From contig JAEYON010000002.1 of NCBI GenBank assembly GCA_023411645.1, positions 1 to 64,000 on the forward strand: a DNA stretch of 64,000 nt, in the 5' to 3' direction. Each line of letters starts with the position of its first letter. The stretch's first letter is position 1. The notes under the pieces were generated by a model that worked only from the letters and a program-made list of their open reading frames with translations, did no database searches and was not told where the DNA came from. The DNA comes from Bacillota bacterium. Lineage in GTDB: Bacteria > Bacillota > Clostridia > Acetivibrionales > DTU013. This document shows, one piece after another, positions 27,601 through 36,367 of this stretch. The position numbers and the translations under genes are program-made.

Positions 27601-30111
27601 TTTATCCAGCGTGAGCTTTGCCTTGTTGGAAAACGGCTTGCTTGTAAAGCTCCCGTCCAGAATCTCGTCCGTCAGATAAGTCTTGAAAGTAAACACATAC
27701 TTATCAGAGTTGTCAGGCAAGGTGAGGGTAAAGCCTTTTGGTGTGGTTGTCCCGTCAAAGATAATATTGTCAGGAAGAACCTGCGGCGCTCCATCGTTGA
27801 TACTTACCCTGAAAACGCCCAAATCACCCACAGCGGGGAAAAGTACCATTCCATCGGGGAACTCGTCCGTAATCACCGCGTTTTTCATGGGCAGGCTGTT
27901 ACGATTGACGCGCAGGGTCCAGGTAATTGAGCGCTCGTCGTGGTTGTAAGACCCGGCGGATTTCTTCAGCATTTCGAGCTTATAGGTTTTGGTGGCCTCT
28001 ACTCTGGGGTTTGCGAGTAGATGGTCATTTATGGTAACTCCGTTTTTGAAGGTTTTCTTGGCCCCCGTCTGGTTACCCCTATACATATCATCAAAAGCCT
28101 TCTGAGTGATTTTCGTATAGAAGGTGATAACATAGCTGTCGGATATGGGGCCGGAAGGTAGCGTAAACCTAAACCCGCCATCTGTCACATCAGAGAGCTT
28201 GCCATATTCGCTATCCTCCTGATTGTTGATAAAGGTTTTCCCGGTTGTCTCGCCGTTCTTCTTTACAGTGAAGGGTTGATCAGCGGCAAATATGTGGTCG
28301 GCAACGGTCACCACATCATCCGTTATAGAAACGCCCGTCATCGGAATCCGGTTGCTGTTGAGGGTGATCACCCACTGTATATAGTCGCCCTTGATAGTAG
28401 AGGCTGCAGCACCATGCTCGAACTCTGCCTCAGCAGTGGTGGATTTGGAAATCAGACCACCGCCGGCAATAACCGGTTTGCTTATCCCAACGGCGCCAAT
28501 GCTCGTGCCGGAGCCTACTCCATCAGACGGTGTCCACTCAATTTTTGCGTTGTTTTTTACACCGACTCCATCGTTGGTATTCAGACTTGATTCCCAGTTT
28601 GAAATCTTTGTGTAGTAGGTCAAAGTATACTCTTGCTCTGTGTCCGGGTTCGCCGCAGGATGGGAGGCGCCAAAGTTATATGTCAGCTCCTTTTTATCCT
28701 CGGAGAGATCATAATCTCCGTAAGCGCCGGGGGTATCGGTTACCCTTGCGGCGGTGCTACCGTCGGGATATTCAATGGTGACGAATAAGTCTTTGGATTC
28801 AGGGACGCCACCACTAAGGACTGAAGCAGTGCCGTCAAAAAATTCATGGGGTGCAAATCCCGCACCAGGTGCCGGTAGGGTGTCAATAATCCTTGCGTTG
28901 GGGAGGTAAAAACTGCCCTTGGGCATTTTGACATTGACTTTCCACTCCACATAGGCGGATTTCCCGTCAGCACCCTTAAAAATTGCCGTGCCTGTCTTAG
29001 CAAAAAAGCCTGCCATCTGGAATGTGTCCTCTGCCACTGCATTTGCGGCATCAAAAGAATCCTTTTTCAGATCCGCAGTGTTTTTGAATTCATTTATAGC
29101 ATCGGAACCGGTATCAATCGTATTAATCTTGGTTATATACCGGATTACCTGCGTACCCAGAGGTGTATGCCCGGAAGGGAATGTGTAGGTAATCTTCTTA
29201 TTTTCGTTCTCTAATTTCAAGCTGGTGTCTGAAACAGAATCATATGTACCACCGGAGTTCTTCACTGTAAAGCTTCCGGGTTTATATGTATGGGCGCCGG
29301 AAAGCTCGTCGATTAGCTCGAAGTTGCTATAGTCAAAGCTGGGGAACTCATCCGGAGGCGTTACGGTAACAGTCCATGTAATTTCATTGGCATCCGGATT
29401 ATATGTGTGTTCTTTGGTCAGCGTGCTCTTTGCAGGCGGTTTGGGGTCAGTCTCCTTAGATTTGCGACTGATGTTGATAATATGGCCGCCGAAGGAAATC
29501 CGGGTAGTCCCTGCGCTTGGGTCAAGCTCCTCCATGTACTTGAAGTAACCTTTGAAGGCAATTTTACCCCAAATCTCGGTTACGAGTTCTTGAACATCCC
29601 CGGTCAGCACGACCTTCAGTTTTCCTGCCGTGATGCTCCATTCTGCAAAATCTTTGCCCTGTGTGGTCAGTTTGCCATTGGTAGTGCCTATAAATTCAAG
29701 ACCTTCCGGCAGAGAAAGCTCAAAAAAGTCCCCGGAGTTGAAGTCAGCACCTCTCTTGGCCTCTGTGAGGTGGAATCCAACTTGGAATTGCACCACCGCG
29801 TTGGCAGGAATCTCCTCATAGGAGCCATCTTCTTCCTTGGGAATCTCTGTGATGCCATCGCTCTGAAAAATTTTAATAAAGGATTTTAACGGATCAACCT
29901 TATCCCAGCCCGTGAAGGGCTTGCCGTCAAGATCATGGATGAACGCATCTCCTGTTCCATCCTGACCAATATTAGTGCCACCCAGCCGCCACACGTCGCC
30001 CGAATCGGAACCTTCGGCCAGAGCTGTGCTCATGGGCATAAGCTGGAGGACCAGCATTAATACCATGAGAAGAGAGAGCGTTTTTGCAGTTTTCATCTTC
30101 TTCAATTTCAA
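24676..30111 (-). CDS. Large LPXTG-anchored adhesin with Cna-B (SpaA-like) repeats
   Basis: An 1,811-residue cell-wall protein. It has a signal peptide (residues 1-32, hydrophobic core LLMVLMLVLQLMPMS). Five related beta-sandwich units of about 140 residues follow, each starting with a pattern like ITWTVTV, YVEWKVN, YIQWVIT, ITWTLRV or ITWEVQ (collagen-binding-domain-like). Then come seven Cna-B/SpaA-type repeats ending in variants of ETxAPAGY. An acidic Pro-rich spacer, LPQTG, a hydrophobic helix and the basic tail RRRKGNT close the protein. Cna-B units usually form internal isopeptide bonds. A sortase gene is divergent next to it and likely anchors it. The start is probably TTG at 30111 with GAGGTG upstream; ATG at 30096 is the alternative. 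Confidence 0.92.
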   Translation of the reverse strand: MKLKKMKTAKTLSLLMVLMLVLQLMPMSTALAEGSDSGDVWRLGGTNIGQDGTGDAFIHDLDGKPFTGWDKVDPLKSFIKIFQSDGITEIPKEEDGSYEEIPANAVVQFQVGFHLTEAKRGADFNSGDFFELSLPEGLEFIGTTNGKLTTQGKDFAEWSITAGKLKVVLTGDVQELVTEIWGKIAFKGYFKYMEELDPSAGTTRISFGGHIINISRKSKETDPKPPAKSTLTKEHTYNPDANEITWTVTVTPPDEFPSFDYSNFELIDELSGAHTYKPGSFTVKNSGGTYDSVSDTSLKLENENKKITYTFPSGHTPLGTQVIRYITKINTIDTGSDAINEFKNTADLKKDSFDAANAVAEDTFQMAGFFAKTGTAIFKGADGKSAYVEWKVNVKMPKGSFYLPNARIIDTLPAPGAGFAPHEFFDGTASVLSGGVPESKDLFVTIEYPDGSTAARVTDTPGAYGDYDLSEDKKELTYNFGASHPAANPDTEQEYTLTYYTKISNWESSLNTNDGVGVKNNAKIEWTPSDGVGSGTSIGAVGISKPVIAGGGLISKSTTAEAEFEHGAAASTIKGDYIQWVITLNSNRIPMTGVSITDDVVTVADHIFAADQPFTVKKNGETTGKTFINNQEDSEYGKLSDVTDGGFRFTLPSGPISDSYVITFYTKITQKAFDDMYRGNQTGAKKTFKNGVTINDHLLANPRVEATKTYKLEMLKKSAGSYNHDERSITWTLRVNRNSLPMKNAVITDEFPDGMVLFPAVGDLGVFRVSINDGAPQVLPDNIIFDGTTTPKGFTLTLPDNSDKYVFTFKTYLTDEILDGSFTSKPFSNKAKLTLDKNTAGIESTASTSITHSVIKKDTKYVSAKKEDVITWEVQINPGRVDLKNAWVEDILNDDLDLDKITVKLYDGYVNPSSGNVTKNDENTTFDINNTDHFEHGFKADGPNAGKEYFKLRLPDGKNAYVLVFSTVVTAEGVSIDNSITLSGETGFPESISTKTGVSVHEIYETAGSSAYTLKVKKLGNDGLPLKDVEFVLLKPNGEPVKKGGVDYKVKTGADGIAIFDGQPRWFFYVREVDPPAGYLNSGDSVKAYPTTSADMLPATPPHIIVTNILGKADVVISKVGASNLPLAGAEFELKGTPDYAGATELTLTATSNVGGIATFSNVPMGTYEISETKEPAGHVKSTTKITAKIEYADVSTKTGVKVTYTGGDGRTPNELINEPVLTDINAGVSFTKIDDDGTPIVLRAGIDGGTFTLTGTTHKGTSVTLTESVDENGLVDFGQLMVGTYKITETSAPAGYLNLAEKDIFNVVVAYTDSSYTDVHVLMTPTAANIGRYDAYTRAFKNTPAAAEVKFTKNSSSSDTIKMNGGTFKISGDSETGHFEDTASAVDNVVTFKYVPVSKSGEFYTIEELVPPSGYQLTKDTITVAVSYTDGNHTAVAAPAYKDKDGNDTGSPILKNVPVPYIPGSVKLSVLKTDEDGNKLAGASFTLYDSAGKTVASAISGAGGIAEFINVRGDAKYTIRETAAPEGYELSDEVISVNTLADPTFFTMVNKKLPQENGNVRIYKTDEGGDPLPGATFTLYAGGGSAIATAVSGTDGIAEFVDIPAGTSYTVRETAAPAGYDLSTEVLSFNMKKDVSLSFTLLNRKSIDAGGTVYGSLRILKANTLNEPLSGAEFTLYDSGGNVIVVTVTGSDGIAKFTNLLPGTYSVGETRAPADYRLFEGRQTFEITQNDLNKSFILRNSEEDGAPEAEGWEEIDDEEIPGDPGTPEPPVNKLPQTGGIPTSFWFFVTGATLMAAGLLSLVPRRRKGNT

Positions 30112-30178
30112 TTCTCACACCTCTTAACTTTCCTCATATTTTTATTCTCTATGTTCAACTGCTCCTCTCAAAGAAACA

Positions 30179-30202
30179 GGCAGACGAAATAAGTCGTCTG
30201 CC
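30179..30202 (-). promoter_or_regulatory. Strong hairpin in the adhesin leader; rest of the 305-base divergent gap described here
   Basis: GGCAGACGA and TCGTCTGCC form a 9-bp stem with a 6-base loop in the gap 30112-30416 between adhesin and sortase. On the minus strand it is followed by TGTTTCTTT, a weak T-rich run, so it could be an attenuator. A second, weaker stem (CTTCG/CGAAG inside TCCG/CGGA) lies just upstream at about 30205-30240. No consensus promoter is clear for either gene, and no known riboswitch core is present. Confidence 0.55.
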
Positions 30203-30416
30203 GTCCGCTGCCTTCGTGATAGCGAAGCCTCGCCGGAGCAGGATAAGCGTGAATAATTACTGATATTACGCACGTTGGTTGCCATTTTCTCTTGAAATGA
30301 TAACATGTTTTCGGGTTTACTAAAAGCTCATAAATGCTTACCCCTGCAACAATGCCATAAACATGTAATAAATGCAAGACCTTTTAAATAATAATTTTTC
30401 ATGGTAGGATAAATAC

Positions 30417-31121
30417 ATGGATAAAAAACCTACAGTGAAGAAGAGTATCTCTATTGCGCTCATTGTGGCAGGGGTGATTCTCACGGCCACCGCTCTTGTC
30501 CTTGAGACAAGCAGCTTTCCCTGGCGGACGCTGGTGCATATGGAGCGGGCGGAGGAGGATATTCCCGCCCCGGCGCCCATCGTTCTGTCCGCCGAGGATG
30601 CTGAAATAAACATTGTCGTGGGAAGCGCTCCATCCCCTGAGGAAGCATATGATCTTCTCCCCGGAAGTGAAGAGGACGACACGCCGCCGGACGCCTTTGT
30701 TATTTTAGGCGCCATGAAGATACCAAAGCTTGAGGTATCCCAGCATATTCTGGAGGGAACCGGAAGACAGCTTCGTTACGGAACAGGTCACGTGGCCGGT
30801 ACCGCCGGCATAGGCGAGAAGGGAAACCTTGCGCTTGCGGCCCATCGTACCCAGGCTTTCAGGCATCTTGACCTGCTTTCAGAGGGCGACGAGGTGGTGC
30901 TGAAGGCAAATGACAACATTTTCACATATATTGTTTATGAGTCCTTCGATGTTAAGCCGACGGAGCTTTGGGTTCTAGACCCTGTAGAGGGCGAGGAGTA
31001 TATAATGACGATGATCACCTGTACTCCTTATACAATATCAAGTCACAGACTCATCGTGCGGGCAAGGCTTACGGAAATCAACGGTCTCAGCCCCGAAGAA
31101 TTTTTCGCATCTGTAAAATAA
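30417..31121 (+). CDS. Class D-like sortase
   Basis: A 234-residue transpeptidase with one N-terminal membrane anchor (about residues 10-30), an acidic linker, and the sortase core: catalytic His143 (LAAHRTQ), Cys202 in MTMITCTPY (TLxTC-type motif) and Arg211 (SSHRLIVRARL). It cleaves LPXTG-type signals after Thr and links the protein to the wall. The divergent adhesin ends in LPQTG and is the obvious substrate. Length and the ITCTPY motif fit class D (or the related class C) without a C-terminal helix, so wall anchoring is more likely than pilus polymerisation. The ribosome binding site TAGGA precedes the ATG. Confidence 0.9.
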   Translation: MDKKPTVKKSISIALIVAGVILTATALVLETSSFPWRTLVHMERAEEDIPAPAPIVLSAEDAEINIVVGSAPSPEEAYDLLPGSEEDDTPPDAFVILGAMKIPKLEVSQHILEGTGRQLRYGTGHVAGTAGIGEKGNLALAAHRTQAFRHLDLLSEGDEVVLKANDNIFTYIVYESFDVKPTELWVLDPVEGEEYIMTMITCTPYTISSHRLIVRARLTEINGLSPEEFFASVK

Positions 31122-31283
31122 TGTACAACATTTATCGCACCGCCATAATTAACGTCTCCCTCTTCACGTTGATTACGAAAAGACAAAAGTCTGTCGGTTC
31201 TCCAATGAACTGCTGTCTTATGAAATCCCAGTGTTACTTCGGTAGAAATCGAAAGAAACGCCCCCTTTTCCGGAAAAATGTTT

Positions 31284-31312
31284 GTTTATTATATTTGAAT
31301 ATGGGATAATGA
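31284..31312 (+). promoter_or_regulatory. Predicted promoter of the CZB chemoreceptor gene
   Basis: TTGTTT (31284-31289) and GATAAT (31307-31312) with 17-base spacing, 114 bases before the start codon. This is the only clear signal in the 305-base gap 31122-31426; no gene or strong terminator was seen there. Confidence 0.5.
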
Positions 31313-31426
31313 TAGGAAGAATCAGCCTCTTTCAAACAGATCAATCCCTTGATATTGGCTGATGACCTAAAAAATGTTGAAATTTATACCCAACAACACT
31401 AACATCATTGGAGGTACATTTTTATT

Positions 31427-32896
31427 ATGAAAATACTTAAAAGAAAACCGTGTGAAGAGGCAACCTGCATCTTGAATTATGCTAAAGAAAGATTAAGCGG
31501 GAAGGATATTCCGGAGCCAGAGGTGAAATATTCGATTCACACATCGGTCCTGGAGTATTTCAAGAAATTATTTTCAAATGAAAAACAAATGGCCAACTCG
31601 ACAAAAAAGCTGCTGGGTATCACCGCGTCACTTAGTGACTTCGATGTTAAGATGGCTGACATGTCTTACAAGCTAATTGATTTCGCAAAAGAAATGGCTG
31701 TTGTCAGTGAGTCAAACCTGGCAGTGGTGCAGCAAACGACGGCCAGTATGAGTGAAGTAAATAATGCGGTCATTAATACTTCAGCCACATTAGCCCAGTT
31801 GTCTGAAACATCGGCTCAGCTTATGGAGAAGAATCAGGAAAGTCTGGTTCAGCTTCAGGAGATCGGTGAACTAAAAGAAAATGTTTTAAGTGATGCAGAC
31901 GTTATGAACCGCCAGATTGGTAAGCTGGTTGAGATGGCAATAAAAGTCAATGATATTGTAAACGGGGTAGCAGCCATTGCGGAGCAAACAAATCTTCTTG
32001 CATTGAATGCTTCTATTGAAGCCGCCAGAGCCGGTGAGAACGGGAGAGGGTTTGCTGTAGTTGCAGAAGAGATTCGTAAACTTGCGGACGGAACCAAAAA
32101 AAATCTCGATGGAATGAAGGTGTTCGTCAGCAGCATTCAGGATGCTGCAAAAGATGGTCAGCAAAGCATGCTCAGTACGATTACATCTACACAGAAAATG
32201 AGTGAGAAAATTGACAGCATCAGCAATACGATGGGTAAAAACGTAGACATGCTTAAAAATACAATTGATGGTGTACAACATATCAACCGTTCTGCAGAAG
32301 GAATAAAAAATGCCACCGACGAAATTAATCAGGCAATGGATGCATCAAGTCAAGATGCCGAGAAGCTCAGCCATTTGACAATGCTCATTCATGATGATGC
32401 TTTAAAAAGCGCTGAACAGGCAAAGCAAATCGGCATTGTAGACGACATGCTTTCGGAAATTGTTAAAGAAATGATGCATGCGTTGCAGGGAAGTATCAAT
32501 GCAATCAGCAACAAGGAATTTATAGAATCCATATCTAAAGCAAAGGAAGCCCACGGAAAATGGATGGAAAATCTGAAGATGATCGTAGATGAAATGAAAA
32601 TCTATCCGCTGCAGATCAACGGGACAAAATGTGCATTCGGACACTTTTATCAAGCAATATCGGTATCACACCCTGATATTAAGAGTGATTGGGAAACGCT
32701 GGGTAAATTCCATCTTGAATTCCACACCATAGGCGCTGAAGTACTAGATGCAGTAAGAAAGAAAGATGAATCAAAAGCAAAAGAGAATTACATAGCTGCG
32801 CAAAAGCTCTCCGAAAGTATATTTACATATCTGGATCTAATCTCGGAAAAAGTTGATGCTCAAACAAAAAACGGAACAAATATTTTCCAGGTATAG
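31427..32896 (+). CDS. Cytoplasmic methyl-accepting chemotaxis protein with CZB zinc-binding domain
   Basis: A 489-residue receptor without membrane helices. The signalling hairpin tip is present ([20 protein letters not shown], near residues 183-202). The C-terminal 120 residues form a chemoreceptor zinc-binding (CZB) domain: [17 protein letters not shown] and HLEFHTIG supply the His/Cys/His/His zinc ligands. CZB proteins sense hypochlorous acid or zinc by ligand-Cys oxidation or occupancy. The N-terminus has two Cys in CEEATC that could add a redox or metal site. It has its own promoter and a terminator after it, so it is a single-gene unit. Confidence 0.9.
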   Translation: MKILKRKPCEEATCILNYAKERLSGKDIPEPEVKYSIHTSVLEYFKKLFSNEKQMANSTKKLLGITASLSDFDVKMADMSYKLIDFAKEMAVVSESNLAVVQQTTASMSEVNNAVINTSATLAQLSETSAQLMEKNQESLVQLQEIGELKENVLSDADVMNRQIGKLVEMAIKVNDIVNGVAAIAEQTNLLALNASIEAARAGENGRGFAVVAEEIRKLADGTKKNLDGMKVFVSSIQDAAKDGQQSMLSTITSTQKMSEKIDSISNTMGKNVDMLKNTIDGVQHINRSAEGIKNATDEINQAMDASSQDAEKLSHLTMLIHDDALKSAEQAKQIGIVDDMLSEIVKEMMHALQGSINAISNKEFIESISKAKEAHGKWMENLKMIVDEMKIYPLQINGTKCAFGHFYQAISVSHPDIKSDWETLGKFHLEFHTIGAEVLDAVRKKDESKAKENYIAAQKLSESIFTYLDLISEKVDAQTKNGTNIFQV

Positions 32897-32943
32897 CAGA
32901 GGGTTGTTCCTCCCGGGGGTTGTACAATTTAATCAAGCTCCAG

Positions 32944-32972
32944 AAAAAGATTGCACCGCAATCTTTTTTCTT
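32944..32972 (+). terminator. Terminator after the CZB chemoreceptor
   Basis: AAAAAGATTGC (32944-32954) and GCAATCTTTTT (32958-32968) form an 11-bp stem with a 3-base loop, followed by a T-rich stretch. It lies 48 bases after the stop codon. Confidence 0.88.
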
Positions 32973-33080
32973 TTGCCATACTAGATTTTGGCGTGTAGTT
33001 TCTCGGTTAGATATGGACATTCCTATGCTATATGTATAGAATATTCATTGGTAAACATAAACACGGAGGTCAAATGACAA

Positions 33081-34535
33081 ATGAACAATATATATAAAAA
33101 GCTTGGTATCAAAATCCCTGAGATCCTAATGCCGACTGAGGGTACTGACCTTACAAAATGGGCGGTCATCGCCTGTGACCAGTACACTTCGCAGCCCGAT
33201 TACTGGCAAAGTGTTCATGAAGTTACAGGTCAGAGCCCTTCCACTCTAAAGCTGATATTCCCTGAAATATATCTGAAAGAAGCAGACAGGGACGTCAGGA
33301 TAAATAACATCAACAAAACAATGGAACAATACTTGGAGCAAGGTGTGCTGAAGTCAAACAAACCCGGTTTTATACTTGTTGATCGCAGCACTCCCCACAC
33401 ACCCTCCAGAAAGGGCCTGCTCCTGGCTGTCGACCTGGAATGCTACGATTACAGTGCCGACTCACAGTCGTTGATCCGTGCAACTGAAGGGACGGTTCTT
33501 GACCGCATACCTCCAAGAGTGAAAATACGTGAAAACGCACCAATTGAAGTGCCTCACATTATGGTGTTGATCGATGATCCGGAAAAGACAGTAATAGAAA
33601 AGCTCTACGCAAGGAAAGATCAATATAAAAAGCTTTATGACTTCGAGTTGATGCAGGGTGGCGGACACATCACCGGCTGGAAGGTAGAGGACGAAGAAAG
33701 CCTGGCCATGGCAGCCGCAGCTTTAGAAGAACTTGCCCGAGATGCAGGGGACGTTTCTCAAATTGGGGACGTTTCTCCCAAACCACTGCTTTTTGCCGTT
33801 GGCGACGGAAATCATTCTCTTGCATCCGCAAAAGCGCATTGGGAGAACGTAAAGTCCTCTTTGAAACAGCGCCAGCAGTCGCAGCCAAGCCAGTCTCAGC
33901 TTACAGAAGCCTCCGGCGCTATCTGTTCTATCCCCGAGCATCCGGCCAGATATGCTCTTGTTGAGGTGGTGAATGTACATGATGATGGGTTGGTTTTTGA
34001 GCCGATTCATAGAGTTGTATTCGGCATCGACCGTGCAACAATACAGCGGCAGCTGATTGAGGCAGCAAACAGAACCCATTTGTATGCCGAAGTTCAGTTT
34101 TTTGATTCAAGGGAAGCTGTTGACGCAGCCATTGAAATGACAAAAGCCTGTATCACCACGGCAAATGAAGGGAATATCCCGTCTGAAGGAAACATCCCCC
34201 TCCCTCACTGCATTGCGTTTATACTCGAGGGCGATTACGGTCTGCTCACAGTAAAAAACCCTGCTTCCAGTCTGGAAGTGGGTTCTCTTCAGACTATTCT
34301 TGACGAGTTCGCAAATAAAATATCCGGCGATATTGAGATAGACTATATCCACGGTGATCATGTCGTCACAGAGCTTGGTTCAAAAGCGGACACCATGGGC
34401 TTTTTCCTGCCCGTCATGAACAAGCGCGACCTGTTCAGGACTGTAAAAGTAGACGGCGTACTGCCCAGAAAAACCTTCTCCATGGGTGAAGCCGAGGAAA
34501 AGAGATATTATCTGGAGTGCAGGCGCATCAGGTAG
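33081..34535 (+). CDS. DUF1015 family protein carrying repeat-derived insertions
   Basis: A 484-residue DUF1015 protein (old annotation: SpoOJ/ParB-related HTH). Family landmarks are MPTEGTDLTKWAVIACDQYT at the start, LFAVGDGNHSLASAKAHWE in the middle, HPARYALVEVVN and EPIHRVVFG, and IDYIHG near the end. In other clostridia the family sits beside serA and serC, hinting at serine metabolism; here those genes are 9 kb away. Three segments look inserted: GDVSQIGDVSP, encoded by GGGGACGTTTCTC repeats, a Gln/Ser-rich linker (KQRQQSQPSQSQ) and a duplicated EGNIP. All keep the frame. Ribosome binding site GGAGGT upstream. Biochemical function not established. Confidence 0.85.
   Translation: MNNIYKKLGIKIPEILMPTEGTDLTKWAVIACDQYTSQPDYWQSVHEVTGQSPSTLKLIFPEIYLKEADRDVRINNINKTMEQYLEQGVLKSNKPGFILVDRSTPHTPSRKGLLLAVDLECYDYSADSQSLIRATEGTVLDRIPPRVKIRENAPIEVPHIMVLIDDPEKTVIEKLYARKDQYKKLYDFELMQGGGHITGWKVEDEESLAMAAAALEELARDAGDVSQIGDVSPKPLLFAVGDGNHSLASAKAHWENVKSSLKQRQQSQPSQSQLTEASGAICSIPEHPARYALVEVVNVHDDGLVFEPIHRVVFGIDRATIQRQLIEAANRTHLYAEVQFFDSREAVDAAIEMTKACITTANEGNIPSEGNIPLPHCIAFILEGDYGLLTVKNPASSLEVGSLQTILDEFANKISGDIEIDYIHGDHVVTELGSKADTMGFFLPVMNKRDLFRTVKVDGVLPRKTFSMGEAEEKRYYLECRRIR
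33747..33780 (+). repeat. Two GGGGACGTTTCTC repeats inside the DUF1015 coding sequence
   Basis: Copies at 33747-33759 and 33765-33780, in the same orientation as the cluster at 23540-23601. They encode GDVSQIGDVSP between a helical segment and the conserved LLFAVGDGNHS motif. The reading frame is intact. Confidence 0.85.
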
Positions 34536-34544
34536 CTTCTTCAC

Positions 34545-35498
34545 TTAGTCAAATAAATGGAGCAAATGCCCATAGCCTTTTTCTTCCATATGCTCCTTTA
34601 AAATAAATTTCAGGGATGCACTATTGATACAATACCGCAATCCTCCGAATTCACGAGGTCCGTCGGTGAAGACATGTCCAAGATGTGCATCTCCTGATTT
34701 GCTTCGCACCTCTGTTCTTATCATGCCATGGCTGGTATCTTTTACTTCTCTCAACAAGCCAAGATCTATTGGCCTAGAAAAGCTTGGCCATCCACAACCG
34801 GATTCAAATTTGTCGGTTGAGGCAAAAAGCGGCTCTCCTGTTGTCACATCCACATAAATGCCTTCCTTAAAATTGTTATAGTACTCATTTCTGAATGGTG
34901 GTTCTGTAGCATTGTTTTGTGTTACATCATACTGCATTTGCGTAAGAGTGTTTTTTAGATGTGACTTAGCTGCCTTAGTAAACTTATCTCTTCCGATGTG
35001 GCAGTACCCGGTTGGGTTCTTTTCCAAATATTTTTGATGATACTCCTCAGCAGTAAAATAATTTCGCAGTGCAGTCACCTCAATCGCAACCGGCTTTTTA
35101 TAACTCTTTTGGAGCTCTTCAACAGACTTCATAATAATTTCCCTGTCCTGATCATCTGTATAGTAAATACCGGTCCTATACTGCGTCCCAATGTCATTTC
35201 CCTGGCGGTTTACTGCCACCGGATCAATGACCTCATAAAAAAGCTTCAGTATGAAACTCAGGCTTACTACATCCGTATCATATAACACTTTCACCGTCTC
35301 AGCATGTCCTGTATTTCTATAGCACACATCTTCATAGCTTGGATTATCTGTGTTTCCATTGGCATAACCCACCTCTGTACTGACTACCCCATTCACTAAA
35401 GACAGGTATTTCTCTGTTCCCCAAAAGCAGCCTCCGGCCAGAAAGATCACTTTTGTGTTATCATTGGTCTTAATACTATTCTCTTTCATCTTCTCCAT
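34545..35498 (-). CDS. msrAB: Bifunctional peptide methionine sulfoxide reductase MsrA/MsrB
   Basis: A 317-residue fusion. The MsrA domain carries the catalytic GGCFWG (Cys24) with [16 protein letters not shown], and the MsrB domain from about residue 175 ends with the catalytic Cys in RYCINSASL. MsrA reduces the S-form and MsrB the R-form of methionine sulfoxide. The zinc-binding CxxC pairs of many MsrB proteins are absent; only the ESGCGWPSF Cys remains, as in non-zinc MsrB. The start at 35498 is preceded by GGAGGAG; upstream in-frame starts at 35549 and 35513 are less well placed. It converges on the DUF1015 gene with nine bases between. Confidence 0.93.
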   Translation of the reverse strand: MEKMKENSIKTNDNTKVIFLAGGCFWGTEKYLSLVNGVVSTEVGYANGNTDNPSYEDVCYRNTGHAETVKVLYDTDVVSLSFILKLFYEVIDPVAVNRQGNDIGTQYRTGIYYTDDQDREIIMKSVEELQKSYKKPVAIEVTALRNYFTAEEYHQKYLEKNPTGYCHIGRDKFTKAAKSHLKNTLTQMQYDVTQNNATEPPFRNEYYNNFKEGIYVDVTTGEPLFASTDKFESGCGWPSFSRPIDLGLLREVKDTSHGMIRTEVRSKSGDAHLGHVFTDGPREFGGLRYCINSASLKFILKEHMEEKGYGHLLHLFD

Positions 35499-35635
35499 GA
35501 TCTTCTCCTCCATCCATTTATTATTCTCCGGTCGTCTATATTTTATCAAAGCCGGTTTGGCTGCCCTGTCTTCTATTGCTTAGCCTAAATTACCTGACTG
35601 TTATTCTGAAAGCATTCCGTGCTCTATAATTTTCA

Positions 35636-36310
35636 TTAATATCCCAATTCTTCGCCTACAATGATTATCTTAATTCGGTGCTTTTTTCGTTGGTAAGCAG
35701 TCACGACATAATTGCAGCAAATCCGTGAAGAGCCGTTGCAACCACGTGCAATATCTGTGTCGTCAGATAGAAACGACATACATTCTCCCTTTTCTTTGCA
35801 ATACGTTGCACAGTCCAGACGGACACAATTGGCTGGCGCCGCTTTTGACTTAACTCTTCTGATTGCGTCTTTAATATCCTTGACGATTTTATTGTATCCC
35901 GCCACAATAATCACCGATTCCGGACCGTAACAAATGGCCGCAACCCTGTTGGAATTACCGTCAACATTGTACAGCTCGCCGTTTTCTGTAATCGCGTTTG
36001 AGCTGCAAATATATGCATCTGCAAAGAAGGAATCCCTGAATATTTTCTCCGTGTCTTCCCTCGAAAGGCCTTTCTCGTAACGATCCAGCAATCTATAATT
36101 TCCGGAGCGGAGCAAATCTATTACTCCGCATTCAAACAGGCTCATGGAGCCTCCTAATGCTACCGTATCACCTTCTGTCAGGAGCTCCTTTATCTTTGGA
36201 ACAACATCGGCTTTTGATTTTACATAAATGCCCTGCATATTATTCTTTTCAAGATTATCAATAGTTCTTGCGATTCTCTTTTCGATAATAGTCTTTAAAT
36301 TTGTATCCAT
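35636..36310 (-). CDS. LUD-domain protein (LutC/YkgG-like)
   Basis: A 224-residue protein of the lactate-utilisation (LUD/DUF162) group: GDTVALGGSMSLFECGVIDLL and ADAYICSSNAITENGELYNVDG, with a Cys cluster near the C-terminus (RLDCATYCKEKGEC and GSSRICC). LutC participates in L-lactate oxidation, but single LUD proteins like this are common in anaerobes and their role is unclear. The Cys cluster suggests metal or Fe-S binding (inference). It has a good GGAGGAG ribosome binding site and a pair of direct repeats in its promoter region. Confidence 0.82.
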   Translation of the reverse strand: MDTNLKTIIEKRIARTIDNLEKNNMQGIYVKSKADVVPKIKELLTEGDTVALGGSMSLFECGVIDLLRSGNYRLLDRYEKGLSREDTEKIFRDSFFADAYICSSNAITENGELYNVDGNSNRVAAICYGPESVIIVAGYNKIVKDIKDAIRRVKSKAAPANCVRLDCATYCKEKGECMSFLSDDTDIARGCNGSSRICCNYVVTAYQRKKHRIKIIIVGEELGY

Positions 36311-36338
36311 TGCTCCTCCTACATATACACTGATTTTA

Positions 36339-36367
36339 TAGCTTAGCTTTATGATTAATAGCTTAGT
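36339..36367 (-). promoter_or_regulatory. Direct repeats upstream of the LUD gene
   Basis: ATAGCTTAG occurs at 36339-36347 and again at 36359-36367, a 20-base period that puts both on the same helix face. On the minus strand the downstream copy overlaps a TATAAA-like box. A related TTGCTTAG lies at 35577-35584 beyond the gene. This may be a regulator binding site; the regulator is unknown. Confidence 0.4.

Noticed and set aside
30179..30300. c-di-GMP riboswitch in the adhesin leader
   Set aside because: The conserved GCAAAGC core and GAAA tetraloop are absent; only generic hairpins are present.
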